A DNA stretch of 64,000 bases from Variovorax boronicumulans (GCF_019352895.1 NZ_JAAAFX010000004.1:667714-731713); one strand, 5' to 3'; positions 36,479 to 46,092 are shown, numbered from the stretch's first letter. Program-made: numbers and translations. Notes: generated by a model not told the origin, from the letters alone.

Positions 36479-37807
36479 ATGAGTGATTTCAATCGCCGCA
36501 AGTTTCTAGAAGGTTCCGCCGGCGTCGCCGCAGCCGCGACCATCGGCACGGGGACGGCCTTGTTCGCCCCGTTCGCGCAGGCCCAGACGCTGAGCTTCAA
36601 GCCGGAGAAGGGCGCCAAGCTGCGCGTGCTGCGCTGGAGCCGCTTCGTGCAGGGCGACATCGACGCCTACATGGCCAACGTCAAGAAGTTCACCGAGACC
36701 ACCGGCGTCGAGGTGCGCGTGGACAACGAAGGCTGGGAGGACGTGCGTCCCAAGGCCGCGGTGGCGGCCAACACCGGCGCCGGCCCGGACATCATCCTGT
36801 CGACCAACGACGACGCCAACCTCTACCCCGACAAGCTGCTCGACGTGACCGACCTGGCCGAGTACCTGGGCAAGAAGTACGGCGGCTGGTACCCCGCGGG
36901 CGAGACCTTCATGCGCCCCGACGGCAAGCGCTGGCTGGGCCTGCCCCTGGGCGCCTCGGGCTCGCTGATCGTCTACCGCGAGAGCATGGTCAAGGCGGCC
37001 GGCTTCGATGCCTTCCCCAAGACCACCGACGACTTTCTCAAGCTCTACAAGGCGCTCAAGGAAAAGGGCACGCCGGGCGGCATGGCGCTGGGCAACGCGA
37101 CCGGCGACAGCACCTGGTGCAACTGGCTGATCTGGTCGCACGGCGGCAAGCTGGTCGACAAGACCAACAAGGTGGTGATCGACAGCCCCGAGACGATCAA
37201 GGCGCTGGAGTACGGCAAGGAGCTCTACGCGAACTTCATCCCCGGCACGCTGTCGTGGCTGGACCCGAACAACAACAAGGCCTTCCTCGACGGCCAGATC
37301 AGCGTCACGAACAACGGCATCTCGGTCTATTACGCGGCCAAGAACTCGCCCGACCCCAAGCTCAAGGAGATGGCCGCCGACATCAACCACGCGGTGTTCC
37401 CGATCGGGCCGGTGGGCGTGCCCACCGAGTCGCATCTGTTCTTCAACCAGATGATCATGAAGTACACCAAGTTTCCGCAGGCGGCCAAGGAGTTCCTGCG
37501 CTTCATGATGGAGAAGGAGCAGTTCGACCCCTGGCTGCAGGGCGGCGGCGGCTACGTGGCGCAGCCCCTGCGCTTCTACGAGAACAGCGCGATCTGGAGC
37601 TCGGACCCGAAGAACACGCCCTACCGCGACTCGGTGAAGAACCTGCGTCCGGCCGGCTACGACGGCAAGCTGGGCTACGCCTCGGCCGGCGCCGCGGCCG
37701 ACTTCATCATCCCGAACATGGTGGCCGAAGCCGCCAGCGGATCGAAGACGCCGAAGGAAGCCGCGGAGCGCGCGCAAAAACGCGCCGAGCGCTACTACAA
37801 GCTCTAA
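36479..37807 (+). CDS. Carbohydrate-type ABC substrate-binding protein
   Basis: A 442-residue periplasmic receptor of the extracellular solute-binding family 1. The leader NRRKFLEGSAGVAAAATIG is a twin-arginine-like signal. KLRVLRWSRFVQGDIDAYMANVKKFTETTGVEV and GPDIILSTNDDANLYPDKLLDVTDLAEYLG are family landmarks; EFLRFMMEKEQFDPWL occurs near the end. AAGGAGA at 36467-36473 is a strong ribosome site 5 bases before the ATG. A hairpin follows before the permeases, in keeping with higher receptor expression. Cargo is probably a sugar, sugar acid or polyol. Confidence 0.9.
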   Translation: MSDFNRRKFLEGSAGVAAAATIGTGTALFAPFAQAQTLSFKPEKGAKLRVLRWSRFVQGDIDAYMANVKKFTETTGVEVRVDNEGWEDVRPKAAVAANTGAGPDIILSTNDDANLYPDKLLDVTDLAEYLGKKYGGWYPAGETFMRPDGKRWLGLPLGASGSLIVYRESMVKAAGFDAFPKTTDDFLKLYKALKEKGTPGGMALGNATGDSTWCNWLIWSHGGKLVDKTNKVVIDSPETIKALEYGKELYANFIPGTLSWLDPNNNKAFLDGQISVTNNGISVYYAAKNSPDPKLKEMAADINHAVFPIGPVGVPTESHLFFNQMIMKYTKFPQAAKEFLRFMMEKEQFDPWLQGGGGYVAQPLRFYENSAIWSSDPKNTPYRDSVKNLRPAGYDGKLGYASAGAAADFIIPNMVAEAASGSKTPKEAAERAQKRAERYYKL

Positions 37808-37879
37808 AGAGCTCCCTCGCCCTCGGTTGTACCGGGGGCCTCGCGGGCCGGCCATGCCGGTTCCGCGCATTTCCTGAAA

Positions 37880-37900
37880 AGAGCCGGCGCACGCGGCTCT
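37880..37900 (+). terminator. Attenuating hairpin between receptor and permease genes
   Basis: AGAGCCG (37880-37886) pairs with CGGCTCT (37894-37900) around a 7-base loop, after an AAAA run and before the MalF-like ATG. No U-tract. Probably a partial terminator or mRNA stabiliser that keeps receptor levels above permease levels. Confidence 0.4.
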
Positions 37901-37916
37901 GTCCATTGAGGGTCTC

Positions 37917-38825
37917 ATGACGCTGATCCAGAGAATGCAGAACAGTCGCAATGCGCTCGGCTTCATGTTCATGTTGCCGGCCGCCTTGCTGTTGCTGGTC
38001 TTCCTCACCTATCCGCTCGGGCTGGGCACCTACCTGGGCTTCACCGATGCCAAGGTCGGGCGGGTCGGCCAGTGGATCGGCCTGGAGAACTACGAGTATC
38101 TGTGGGGCGACGCGGTCACGCGGCTGGCCCTGTTCAACACGCTGTTCTATACCTTCGTGGCGAGCGTGTTCAAGTTCCTGCTGGGCCTGTGGCTGGCGAT
38201 CCTGCTGAACAAGAACATCCGCTTCAAGACCTTCTTCCGCGCCGTCATCCTGCTGCCCTACATCGTGCCGACCGCGCTGTCGGCGATCGCCTTCTGGTGG
38301 ATCTACGACTCGCAGTTCTCGATCATCAGCTGGGCGCTGATGAAGATGGGCCTGATCGACGCCTATATCGACTTCCTCGGCAGCCCCTGGAATGCCCGCA
38401 TCGCGGTGATCATCGCCAACGTGTGGCGCGGCGTGCCTTTCGTGGCGATCACACTGCTGGCCGGGCTGCAGACCATCTCGCCCTCGTACTACGAGGCCTC
38501 GGCCATCGACGGCGCGACGCCGTGGCAGCAGTTCCGCCACGTGACGATGCCGCTGCTCACGCCCATCATCGCGGTGGTCATGACCTTCTCGGTGCTGTTC
38601 ACCTTCACCGACTTCCAGCTGATCTACGTGATCACCCGCGGCGGCCCGCTCAACGCCACGCACCTGATGGCCACGCTGTCCTTCCAGCGCGCGATCTCGG
38701 GCGGCGCCCTGGGCGAAGGCGCGGCCATCGCGATCGCGATGGTGCCCTTCCTGCTGGCCTGCGTGATGTTCAGTTTCTTCGGCCTGCAACGGCGCGCATG
38801 GCAACAAGGGGGCACCGACAAATGA
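37917..38825 (+). CDS. Sugar ABC permease, MalF/UgpA type
   Basis: A 302-residue inner-membrane protein with six helices. The coupling loop is YYEASAIDGATPWQQFRHVTMPLL (EAA motif). GFMFMLPAALLLLVFLTYPLG forms the first helix and LIYVITRGGPLNATHLMATLSF is typical of this subfamily. It works with the ATPase, receptor and the next permease. Start 110 bases after the receptor; its stop overlaps the next ATG (ATGA). Confidence 0.93.
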   Translation: MTLIQRMQNSRNALGFMFMLPAALLLLVFLTYPLGLGTYLGFTDAKVGRVGQWIGLENYEYLWGDAVTRLALFNTLFYTFVASVFKFLLGLWLAILLNKNIRFKTFFRAVILLPYIVPTALSAIAFWWIYDSQFSIISWALMKMGLIDAYIDFLGSPWNARIAVIIANVWRGVPFVAITLLAGLQTISPSYYEASAIDGATPWQQFRHVTMPLLTPIIAVVMTFSVLFTFTDFQLIYVITRGGPLNATHLMATLSFQRAISGGALGEGAAIAIAMVPFLLACVMFSFFGLQRRAWQQGGTDK

Positions 38826-39700
38826 GCAGCAACACCGCCCAGTCCGACACCGTCGGCATGAGCTTCCTGGACTCGACCCGCCGCAAGGCGGTGCTGGTCT
38901 ACCTGCCGCTGTTCGCCTTCCTGGTCGTGCTGCTGTTCCCCTTCTACTGGATGGCCATCACCTCGGTGAAGCCCGACGCGGAGCTGCTGTCGCGCGATGG
39001 CAATCCCTTCTGGGTGATCCAGCCCACGCTGTCGCACTTCTACAAGCTGCTGTTCGAGACCTCCTACCCGCAGTGGCTCTGGAACACGGTGCTGGTGTCG
39101 GTGGTGTCGACCTTCGTCTCGCTGGCGGTGTCGGTGTTCGCGGCCTATGCGATCGAGCGGCTGCGCTTCAAGGGCTCCAAGCAGGTCGGCCTGTCGATCT
39201 TCCTGGCCTACATGGTGCCGCCGTCGATCCTGTTCATCCCGCTGGCCAACGTGGTGTTCAACCTCGGGCTGTTCGACTCGCGCTGGGCACTGATCCTGAC
39301 CTACCCGACCTTCCTGATCCCCTTCTGCACCTGGCTGCTGATGGGCTACTTCCGATCGATCCCGGCCGAGCTCGAGGAATGCGCGCTGATCGACGGCGCC
39401 AACCGCTGGCAGATCCTGGTCAAGATCGTGCTGCCGCTGGCCGTGCCTGGCCTGATCTCCGCCGGCATCTTCGCCTTCACGCTGTCGTGGAACGAGTTCA
39501 TCTATGCGCTGACCTTCATCTCCTCGTCCGAGATGAAGACCCTGCCCGTGGGCGTGGTGACCGAGCTGGTGCAGGGCGACGTGTACCAGTGGGGCCCGCT
39601 GATGGCGGGGGCGTTGCTGGGCTCGCTGCCCGTGGCCTTCATCTACTCCTTCTTCGTGGAGTACTACGTGTCGGGAATGACCGGCTCGGTGAAGGAATAA
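38822..39700 (+). CDS. Sugar ABC permease, MalG/UgpE type
   Basis: A 292-residue permease with six helices and coupling loop LEECALIDGANRWQILVKIVLPL. FPFYWMAITSVKPDAEL near the start and SWNEFIYALTFISSSEMKTLPVGV near the end are standard MalG features. Overlaps the upstream permease by 4 bases (ATGA), forming a heterodimeric channel with it. Last gene of the importer operon; a repeat-like intergenic element follows. Confidence 0.93.
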   Translation: MSSNTAQSDTVGMSFLDSTRRKAVLVYLPLFAFLVVLLFPFYWMAITSVKPDAELLSRDGNPFWVIQPTLSHFYKLLFETSYPQWLWNTVLVSVVSTFVSLAVSVFAAYAIERLRFKGSKQVGLSIFLAYMVPPSILFIPLANVVFNLGLFDSRWALILTYPTFLIPFCTWLLMGYFRSIPAELEECALIDGANRWQILVKIVLPLAVPGLISAGIFAFTLSWNEFIYALTFISSSEMKTLPVGVVTELVQGDVYQWGPLMAGALLGSLPVAFIYSFFVEYYVSGMTGSVKE

Positions 39701-39704
39701 GAAT

Positions 39705-39808
39705 GTGGCTCGCCCCCAGGCTGCGGCGCACTGCGTGTCGCCTCCTCCCACCCCCTACCGGGGGCGCAGCCAACGGCCCGGCGAAGCCGGTTCCGCGGCT
39801 GCTCTGGA
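39705..39808. repeat. Comamonadaceae-type intergenic repeat element
   Basis: From GGCTCGCCCCCAGGCTGCGG to GGTTCCGCGGCTGCTCTGG, this ~100-base block has two hairpins (CCCCC-TA-CCGGGGG around 39752-39764, and CCGGC-GAA-GCCGG at 39778-39790). I recall near-identical dispersed blocks in intergenic space of Variovorax and Acidovorax genomes, but could not search. A partial relative (GGGGGCCTCGCGGGCCGGCC) appears at about 37839-37858. It sits tail to tail between convergent genes. Confidence 0.5.
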
Positions 39809-39835
39809 CAAGACGGGGGAAACGAAACGCCAGGG

Positions 39836-40807
39836 TCACCACTTCGGTACGGGTTGGTCCTTGAGCTGCTGGCGCAGCGCGCCGTAGTCGGGCACCACGC
39901 TCTCGACGGTTTCCCAGAAGCGGTGCGAATGGTCCATCACGCGCAGATGGGCCAGTTCGTGTGCCACCACGTAGTCGATCACCGGCAGGCCGAAATGGAT
40001 CAGCCGCCAGTTGAGGCGGATCGAGCCGTCGATGCTGGCGCTGCCCCAGCGCGTGGCCGCATTCGACAGCGTGAGCTTCTGCCAGCGCACGCCGAGCAGC
40101 GGCGCGAAATGGTCGAGCCGCTCGATGAAGAGCTTGCGCGCCTGCCGCATGAGCCAGGCCTGCGCGACATCGCGGATCTGCGAGGGCTCGGCGTTCTGTG
40201 CCACGGCCAGCCGCAGCGCGCGCGGTGCGCCCGTGCCATCGGCCATGTCATCGAGCGCACCGCCCACGCCGATGAAGGCATGCTTCGGATCGAGCCGGAT
40301 CGCGACCGTCTCGCCCAGGAAGGGAAAGGTCGCGCCGTCCTGCCATTCGATGCGCGTGGCTTCGACGCGCGCGTGGCGCTGCTGCGTTTCCGCGAGCTTG
40401 CGCAGGATCCAGTCGGCCTTCTCCTGCACCGCGGCATCGACATCGCGCAGCGCGACCCAGCGCGGCGCGCGCACCGACAGCCCTTCGGCGCCCACCAGGA
40501 AGCCGATGGTCTTGCGCTTGCCGCGCTTGAACTCGTAGGCCACGCGGGCCGACCCCAGCACCGCTTCGCGCGTGGCCTGCGGATGCACGAAGCGCGCGAG
40601 CGTCAGCGTGTCGCGCAGCGGGATCGCAGGCAACGCGGGGCCCGCATCGGACGCGTCCTGCTGCGGCAGCGGCGTCGCGACCGGCGGCGTGGGCGGTGCC
40701 GCCTTGCGCGCCCGCTTCTTCGGGGGCGGCGCCGGCGGCTCGGGCCGTGCGAACTCGCTGCCGAGCCCCTCGAACAGGTCCATGGTGAACTGCAGCAGGC
40801 CCTGCAT
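39836..40807 (-). CDS. YgjP-like M48/DUF45 metallopeptidase
   Basis: A 323-residue soluble protein with a Pro/Lys/Ala-rich linker (residues ~20-55) and a C-terminal zinc peptidase domain. HELAHLRVMDHSHRFWETV carries the HExxH motif, and ATRWGSASIDGSIRLNWRLIHF before it is the DUF45 signature. The family is related to SprT/WSS1 and its role in bacteria is unclear. Start ATG (MQGLL) has GAAAGAG upstream. It ends the glyQ-glyS-gmhB-plsC operon on the minus strand. Confidence 0.85.
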   Translation of the reverse strand: MQGLLQFTMDLFEGLGSEFARPEPPAPPPKKRARKAAPPTPPVATPLPQQDASDAGPALPAIPLRDTLTLARFVHPQATREAVLGSARVAYEFKRGKRKTIGFLVGAEGLSVRAPRWVALRDVDAAVQEKADWILRKLAETQQRHARVEATRIEWQDGATFPFLGETVAIRLDPKHAFIGVGGALDDMADGTGAPRALRLAVAQNAEPSQIRDVAQAWLMRQARKLFIERLDHFAPLLGVRWQKLTLSNAATRWGSASIDGSIRLNWRLIHFGLPVIDYVVAHELAHLRVMDHSHRFWETVESVVPDYGALRQQLKDQPVPKW

Positions 40808-40821
40808 CGGATGCTCTTTCT

Positions 40822-41556
40822 TCAGCGGTAGGCGTCCGGGTCGAGCCGGCGCATCTCGGCCTCGATCCAGGCCTCGACCTCGCGCATCAGCTCGTCGGGC
40901 TTGCGGCCCACGCTCGGGATCGCGGGGCCGATCGACACGTCGACCACGCCCGGGCGCTTGATGAAGGCCTTGCGCGGCCAGACCTTGGCCGAGGTCACGG
41001 CGATCGGGATCACGGGCGCGCCGGTCTCCACCGCGAGCCGCGTGCCGCCGCTCTTGTAGGTGCCCTTCTGGCCGCGCGGGATGCGCGTGCCTTCGGGGAA
41101 CATGATGATCCAGATGCCCTGCGCGAGCAGGTCCTTGCCCTGGGCCACCACCTTGTGGAAAGCCTTGGCCTTCTGGCTGCGGTCGATGTGGATCATGTCC
41201 AGCCGCGCCATGGCCCAGCCGAAGAAGGGCACGTAGATCAGTTCCTTCTTGAACACGTAGGCCAGCGGATGCGGCATCAGCGTGGGCATGAGGAAGGTCT
41301 CGAGCGTGGACTGGTGCTTGACCAGCAGCACCGCGCCCGCGCGCTTTTCCTGCGGCAGGTTCTCCATGCCGCTCACGCGCGTGCGGATGCCCAGGATGAC
41401 CCGGGCGCCGCCGATGGCCCAGCCCAGCCAGCGCTCGGCCATCCAGTAGAGGGGCTCGCCGCGGCGCCACAGCGACGCAACGCACATGATGATGCCCCAG
41501 GGGATCACCGTGACCAGCATCCACAGCATGTGGATCACCGAACGAATCAAGGCCAT
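40822..41556 (-). CDS. plsC: 1-acyl-sn-glycerol-3-phosphate acyltransferase
   Basis: A 244-residue membrane-bound acyltransferase making phosphatidic acid from lysophosphatidic acid. Motif I reads KHQSTLETF (His81, with Glu86 where the classical motif has Asp; this HX4E form is common in Burkholderiales). MIHIDRSQKAKAF, FPEGTRIPRG and APVIPIAVTS are the other family motifs. The N-terminal helix MLWMLVTVIPWGIIMCVASLW anchors it. Its start overlaps the gmhB stop by one base and the M48 gene follows within 15 bases. Confidence 0.93.
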   Translation of the reverse strand: MALIRSVIHMLWMLVTVIPWGIIMCVASLWRRGEPLYWMAERWLGWAIGGARVILGIRTRVSGMENLPQEKRAGAVLLVKHQSTLETFLMPTLMPHPLAYVFKKELIYVPFFGWAMARLDMIHIDRSQKAKAFHKVVAQGKDLLAQGIWIIMFPEGTRIPRGQKGTYKSGGTRLAVETGAPVIPIAVTSAKVWPRKAFIKRPGVVDVSIGPAIPSVGRKPDELMREVEAWIEAEMRRLDPDAYR

Positions 41557-42137
41557 CAGACAGCCACCTGCAACAAGGCCTGCTGCGCTTCGCGCGCCAG
41601 CAGGAATTCAACGAAAGCGCCCAGGTCGTCGTGCACGTGCGTGTCGGGCGGGTACTCGGGCGGCAGCGGATCGACGTTGCGGCAGGCCGCGCCCATGCCG
41701 GTCAGCAGCAGGTGCGGCTCGCAGCCCGCGGCGGCGCCGGCCTGCAGGTCGCGCAGGCTGTCGCCGGCGGTCGGCACGCCCGCGAGGTCGATGCCGTAGC
41801 GCTCGCCGATCTGGCGGAACAGGCCGGGCTGCGGCTTGCGGCAGCCGCAGTCCTCGTCGGGGCTGTGCGGGCAGTAGAAGACCGCATCCACGCGCCCGCC
41901 CACCGCGGCGAGCATCTTGTGCATCTTGGCGTGCATGGCGTTGAGCGAGGCCACGTCGAACAGCCCGCGGCCCAGGCCCGACTGGTTCGAGGCGATCACC
42001 ACATGCCAGCCCGCATGGTTGAGCCGGGCGATGGCTTCCAGCGCGTGCGGCAGCGGCGTCCACTCGACCTCGCTCTTGACGAAGTCGTCGCGGTGCACGT
42101 TGATGGTGCCGTTGCGGTCGAGGATGACGAGTTTCAT
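41556..42137 (-). CDS. gmhB: D-glycero-beta-D-manno-heptose 1,7-bisphosphate 7-phosphatase
   Basis: A 193-residue HAD-superfamily phosphatase of ADP-heptose and lipopolysaccharide core synthesis. The nucleophile is Asp7 in ILDRNGTIN; position 9, normally the general acid Asp (DRDG), is Asn. NQSGLGRGLFD, CPHSPDEDCGCRKPQPGLF (zinc loop cysteines) and VPTAGDSLRDLQAGAAAGC are intact. Start overlaps the nucleotidyltransferase stop (ATGA); stop overlaps plsC by one base. The Asn may weaken activity, or be a lineage variant; see findings. Confidence 0.9.
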   Translation of the reverse strand: MKLVILDRNGTINVHRDDFVKSEVEWTPLPHALEAIARLNHAGWHVVIASNQSGLGRGLFDVASLNAMHAKMHKMLAAVGGRVDAVFYCPHSPDEDCGCRKPQPGLFRQIGERYGIDLAGVPTAGDSLRDLQAGAAAGCEPHLLLTGMGAACRNVDPLPPEYPPDTHVHDDLGAFVEFLLAREAQQALLQVAV

Positions 42138-42670
42138 GGGGTGTCCGTCCGGGCTTCGAGGGCGCGCCGATCGATCCACGCAAGGATCTTGGCCACCGGG
42201 TGCTGCGCCGCGTCCAGCATGTCGGCTCGCGCCTTGAGTAAGGCCGCACTGACGAGCGAATGCCGGATCAGTTCGCGCACGAAGGTCGCGTCCTTTTCTC
42301 TGGCAGCGACGCATTTGGACAATGCGAGATCGTGGAGATCGGGGCAGATGACCGTCAGCTCGCCGACGTAGTGCAACGTCGCACGCTGCATCCAGTCGGG
42401 CGGCATGACGGCGGTTTCCGGCCCGACACCGTCGGCGTGATAGCCGAAGGTGGTGTCGAAACTGGACAACGCACCGATGGCACCATCGATGAGGTCCGAT
42501 TTCTCCGGGCTCAGCGCAGGATAGAGATCGAGTTCGCGTGAAACGAGCAAGGCGTCGGGCGCATTCGGCAACAGGAAAAGAAGCGCCTGACTGCCCACCA
42601 CGACGAAGGACTGCTCCTGGGCGATGGCGGCAGCCGCACGCAGGACGTGCTCGACTTCACTGCGCTGCAT
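42134..42670 (-). CDS. Nucleotidyltransferase-like protein, AbiEii/DUF6036-related, putative toxin
   Basis: A 178-residue protein. Near the N-terminus VVVGSQALLF (Gly26-Ser27) and VSRELDLYPALSPEK (Glu46-x-Asp48) correspond to the GS...DxD active site of minimal nucleotidyltransferases, with Glu in the first acidic place. The rest is helical (LHDLALSKCVAAREKDATFVRELIRHSLVS) as in AbiEii/DUF6036 proteins. Overlaps the small upstream gene by 14 bases and gmhB by 4. Members act as toxins in type IV-like pairs or as tRNA-modifying enzymes. A GC dip and its place inside an otherwise conserved operon suggest transfer. Function inferred only. Confidence 0.6.
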   Translation of the reverse strand: MQRSEVEHVLRAAAAIAQEQSFVVVGSQALLFLLPNAPDALLVSRELDLYPALSPEKSDLIDGAIGALSSFDTTFGYHADGVGPETAVMPPDWMQRATLHYVGELTVICPDLHDLALSKCVAAREKDATFVRELIRHSLVSAALLKARADMLDAAQHPVAKILAWIDRRALEARTDTP

Positions 42671-42989
42671 CGCCGCTCCTGCGGGCGGCCTGCAACAGCT
42701 GGCTGCGTTCGGTCGCGCTGATCAGAACGCCCACCGGCGATACGTTGCGCAGTGCAGCCGCATGGTCGTCGACGCCGCAGGCGCCGCTCTCGATGGCGTC
42801 GATGCCGGCGTCGAGCAGGGTCTGCCACTCGTCCCAGTACGGATCCGAGCGCGTCGCACCTGCGCGCACGCGCCACTGCGACAGCGTGTGCGCCAGTTCC
42901 GCGATCCGCGACGGATCGGCGCGCAGCCGCGCGACTGCGAGGCGATGCGCCTGCAGCAGGAACGAGTCGATCTGCTGTTGCCGGTTCAT
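42657..42989 (-). CDS. Small helical protein, putative partner of the nucleotidyltransferase
   Basis: A 110-residue protein, all-helical by appearance (QQQIDSFLLQAHRLAVARLRADPSRIAELAHTLSQWRVR), with WDEWQTLLDAGIDAIESG and a C-terminal SPVGVLISATERSQLLQAARR. I do not recognise a DNA-binding motif. The start follows glyS by 25 bases on the same strand, and its end overlaps the nucleotidyltransferase start by 14 bases, an arrangement typical of antitoxin-toxin pairs. Antitoxin role is an inference from size, order and overlap. Confidence 0.55.
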   Translation of the reverse strand: MNRQQQIDSFLLQAHRLAVARLRADPSRIAELAHTLSQWRVRAGATRSDPYWDEWQTLLDAGIDAIESGACGVDDHAAALRNVSPVGVLISATERSQLLQAARRSGDAAQ

Positions 42990-43014
42990 GGATCGAATTA
43001 TCGAGCGCGGTGCC

Positions 43015-45174
43015 TCAGGCCGCCAGCCGTTCGAGCTGCGCCACGCGGTTCATCGCCGCATGCAGCAGCATCAGCAGGCCCAGGCGGTTCAGCCGCAGGT
43101 CGACCTGTTCGGCGTTCACCATCACGCCGTCGAAGAAGGCGTCGACGGGTGCGCGCAGCGCGGCCAGGGTCTGCAGCGAGGCGGTGTAGTCGCCGGCGGC
43201 GAACTGCGCGTCGGCCGCGGGCACGGTCTGCTGCATCGCGTCGTACAGCGCCTTCTCGGCCGGTTCCTGCAGCAGCAGTTCGCTCACGTGGGCATCGGCC
43301 TCGGGCGACTTCTTGAGGATGTTGCCGATGCGCTTGTTGGCCGCGGCCAGCGCGGGCGCTTCGGGCAGCACCGCGAAGGCGCGCACGGCCGCCAGCAGCG
43401 CGGGCACTTCGGCCAGGCGCTGCGGGCGCGAGGCCAGCACGGCATCGACTTCCTGCGCGCTGGCGCCCTGCTCGCGCAGGCTGCCGGCGAGCCGGTCGAA
43501 GATGAAGGACTCGAGCGCATCGGTCGGGTCGGTCAGCGCGGCGCCGCCGGCCAGCGGTGCACTGAAGGCCGCGAAGGCCTGGGCCAGCACCTCGCGCAGC
43601 TGCAGCGGCAGCTTGCCCTCGATCAGCATGCGCAGCACGCCCAGCGCATGGCGGCGCAGCGCGAACGGGTCGCGGTCGCCGGTGGGCAGGTTGCCGATGC
43701 CGAACATGCCGACCAGCGTCTCGAGCTTGTCGGCCATCGCGACCACGGTGCCGACCGCGTGGCGCGGCAGCGTGTCGCCGGCGAAGCGCGGCTTGTAGTG
43801 GTCCTCGATGGCGTCGGCCACTGCGGCGTCGAGGCCGTCGTGCAGCGCGTAGTAGCGGCCCATCGTGCCTTGCAGTTCGGGGAACTCGCCCACCATGTCG
43901 GTCACCAGGTCGGCCTTGGCCAGCTGCGCGGCCTGCACGGCCTTGGCGGCCAGGCCGGTGTCGCCGGTCGATTCGGCGATCTGCGTGGCGATGGCCTGCG
44001 CGATGCGCATCACGCGCGCCACGCGCTCGCCCTGCGTGCCCAGCCTGTTGTGATAGACCACCTTGGCCAGCGACTCGACGCGCGAGGCCAGCGACTTCTT
44101 GCGGTCCTGGTCGAAGAAGAACTTGGCGTCGGCCAGGCGCGGGCGCACCACGCGCTCGTTGCCGCCGATCACGGCGCTGGCATCTTCCGGCGAGATGTTG
44201 CTCACCACCAGGAACTGGTGGGTCAGCTTGTCGGTTGCATCGAGCAGCGGGAAGTACTTCTGGTTGGCCTTCATCGTGAGGATCAGGCACTCCTGCGGCA
44301 CGTCGAGGAACTCGCGCTCGAATTCGCAGACCAGCACGTTGGGGCGCTCGACCAGTGCCGTGACTTCGTCGAGCAGCGCATCGTCATGGATCGGCTTGAC
44401 GCCGCCGCCGACCTTCGCGGCGGCCGCGGCCAGCTGGCGCACGATCTCGGCGCGGCGGGCGTCGAAGGACGCGATCACCGCGCCCTCGTCGGCCAGCTGC
44501 TGCGCATAGCTGTCGGCATTGCGCAGCACCACCGGATCGACCTGGGCCTCGAAGCGATGGCCGTGCGTGTCGCGGCCGGCGTGCAGGCCCAGCGCCTCGA
44601 TCGCCACCACGTCGGCACCGTGCAGCGCGACCAGGCCGTGCGCGGGGCGCACGAAGCTCACGCTGCTCCAGCCCGGCAGTTCGCAGCCGCTCTCGAGCTG
44701 GTAGCTCATGACCTTGGGGATCGGCAGCTTGGCGATGGCTTCGGCCAGCGCCTTCTGCAGGCCCTCGGCCAGCGTGGCGCCCTTGGCGGTGCTTTCGTAG
44801 AACAGGGCCTCGCCCTTGCCGTCGGGCGCGCGCTTGAGCCCGGGCACGGCGGAGGCGTCGGCGCCCAGCGCGCCCAGGCGCTTGAGCAGGGCCGGCGTGG
44901 CGTTGCCCGACGCATCGAGGCCGACGCTCACCGGCATCAGCTTCTGCGAGACGGCCTTGTCGGCGGCCTGCGCCAGCACGCCCGTAAGGTGCGCGGCGAG
45001 CCGGCGCGGGGACGCGAACGCCGTGAGCACGCTCTCGGCGGAGGCCAGCCCCTGGGCGACCAGCTGGTCGCGCAGCACGCCGGCAAAGGCATCGCCCAGT
45101 TTCTTCAGTGCCTTGGGCGGGAGTTCTTCAACGAACAGTTCGACCAGCAGGTTCTTGGTGGGAGTCATCGTCAT
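43015..45174 (-). CDS. glyS: Glycyl-tRNA synthetase beta subunit
   Basis: A 719-residue subunit of the alpha2beta2 glycyl-tRNA synthetase, binding tRNA-Gly. LLVELFVEELPPKALKKLGDAFA starts it; ECLILTMKANQKYFPLLDA, RVVRPRLADAKFFFDQDRK, and DKLETLVGMFGIGNLPTGDRDPFALRR are universal GlyS blocks. The anticodon-binding C-terminal region ends with RLNRLGLLMLLHAAMNRVAQLERLAA. Length normal. It lies 3 bases after glyQ, forming the expected operon, and is followed by the nucleotidyltransferase pair. Confidence 0.98.
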   Translation of the reverse strand: MTMTPTKNLLVELFVEELPPKALKKLGDAFAGVLRDQLVAQGLASAESVLTAFASPRRLAAHLTGVLAQAADKAVSQKLMPVSVGLDASGNATPALLKRLGALGADASAVPGLKRAPDGKGEALFYESTAKGATLAEGLQKALAEAIAKLPIPKVMSYQLESGCELPGWSSVSFVRPAHGLVALHGADVVAIEALGLHAGRDTHGHRFEAQVDPVVLRNADSYAQQLADEGAVIASFDARRAEIVRQLAAAAAKVGGGVKPIHDDALLDEVTALVERPNVLVCEFEREFLDVPQECLILTMKANQKYFPLLDATDKLTHQFLVVSNISPEDASAVIGGNERVVRPRLADAKFFFDQDRKKSLASRVESLAKVVYHNRLGTQGERVARVMRIAQAIATQIAESTGDTGLAAKAVQAAQLAKADLVTDMVGEFPELQGTMGRYYALHDGLDAAVADAIEDHYKPRFAGDTLPRHAVGTVVAMADKLETLVGMFGIGNLPTGDRDPFALRRHALGVLRMLIEGKLPLQLREVLAQAFAAFSAPLAGGAALTDPTDALESFIFDRLAGSLREQGASAQEVDAVLASRPQRLAEVPALLAAVRAFAVLPEAPALAAANKRIGNILKKSPEADAHVSELLLQEPAEKALYDAMQQTVPAADAQFAAGDYTASLQTLAALRAPVDAFFDGVMVNAEQVDLRLNRLGLLMLLHAAMNRVAQLERLAA

Positions 45175-45177
45175 CGC

Positions 45178-46092
<915 letters not shown>

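Noticed and set aside
40822..41556. Defective PlsC because motif I has Glu where the classical motif has Asp
   Set aside because: The HX4E form is, to my knowledge, common in Burkholderiales PlsC and the other motifs are intact.
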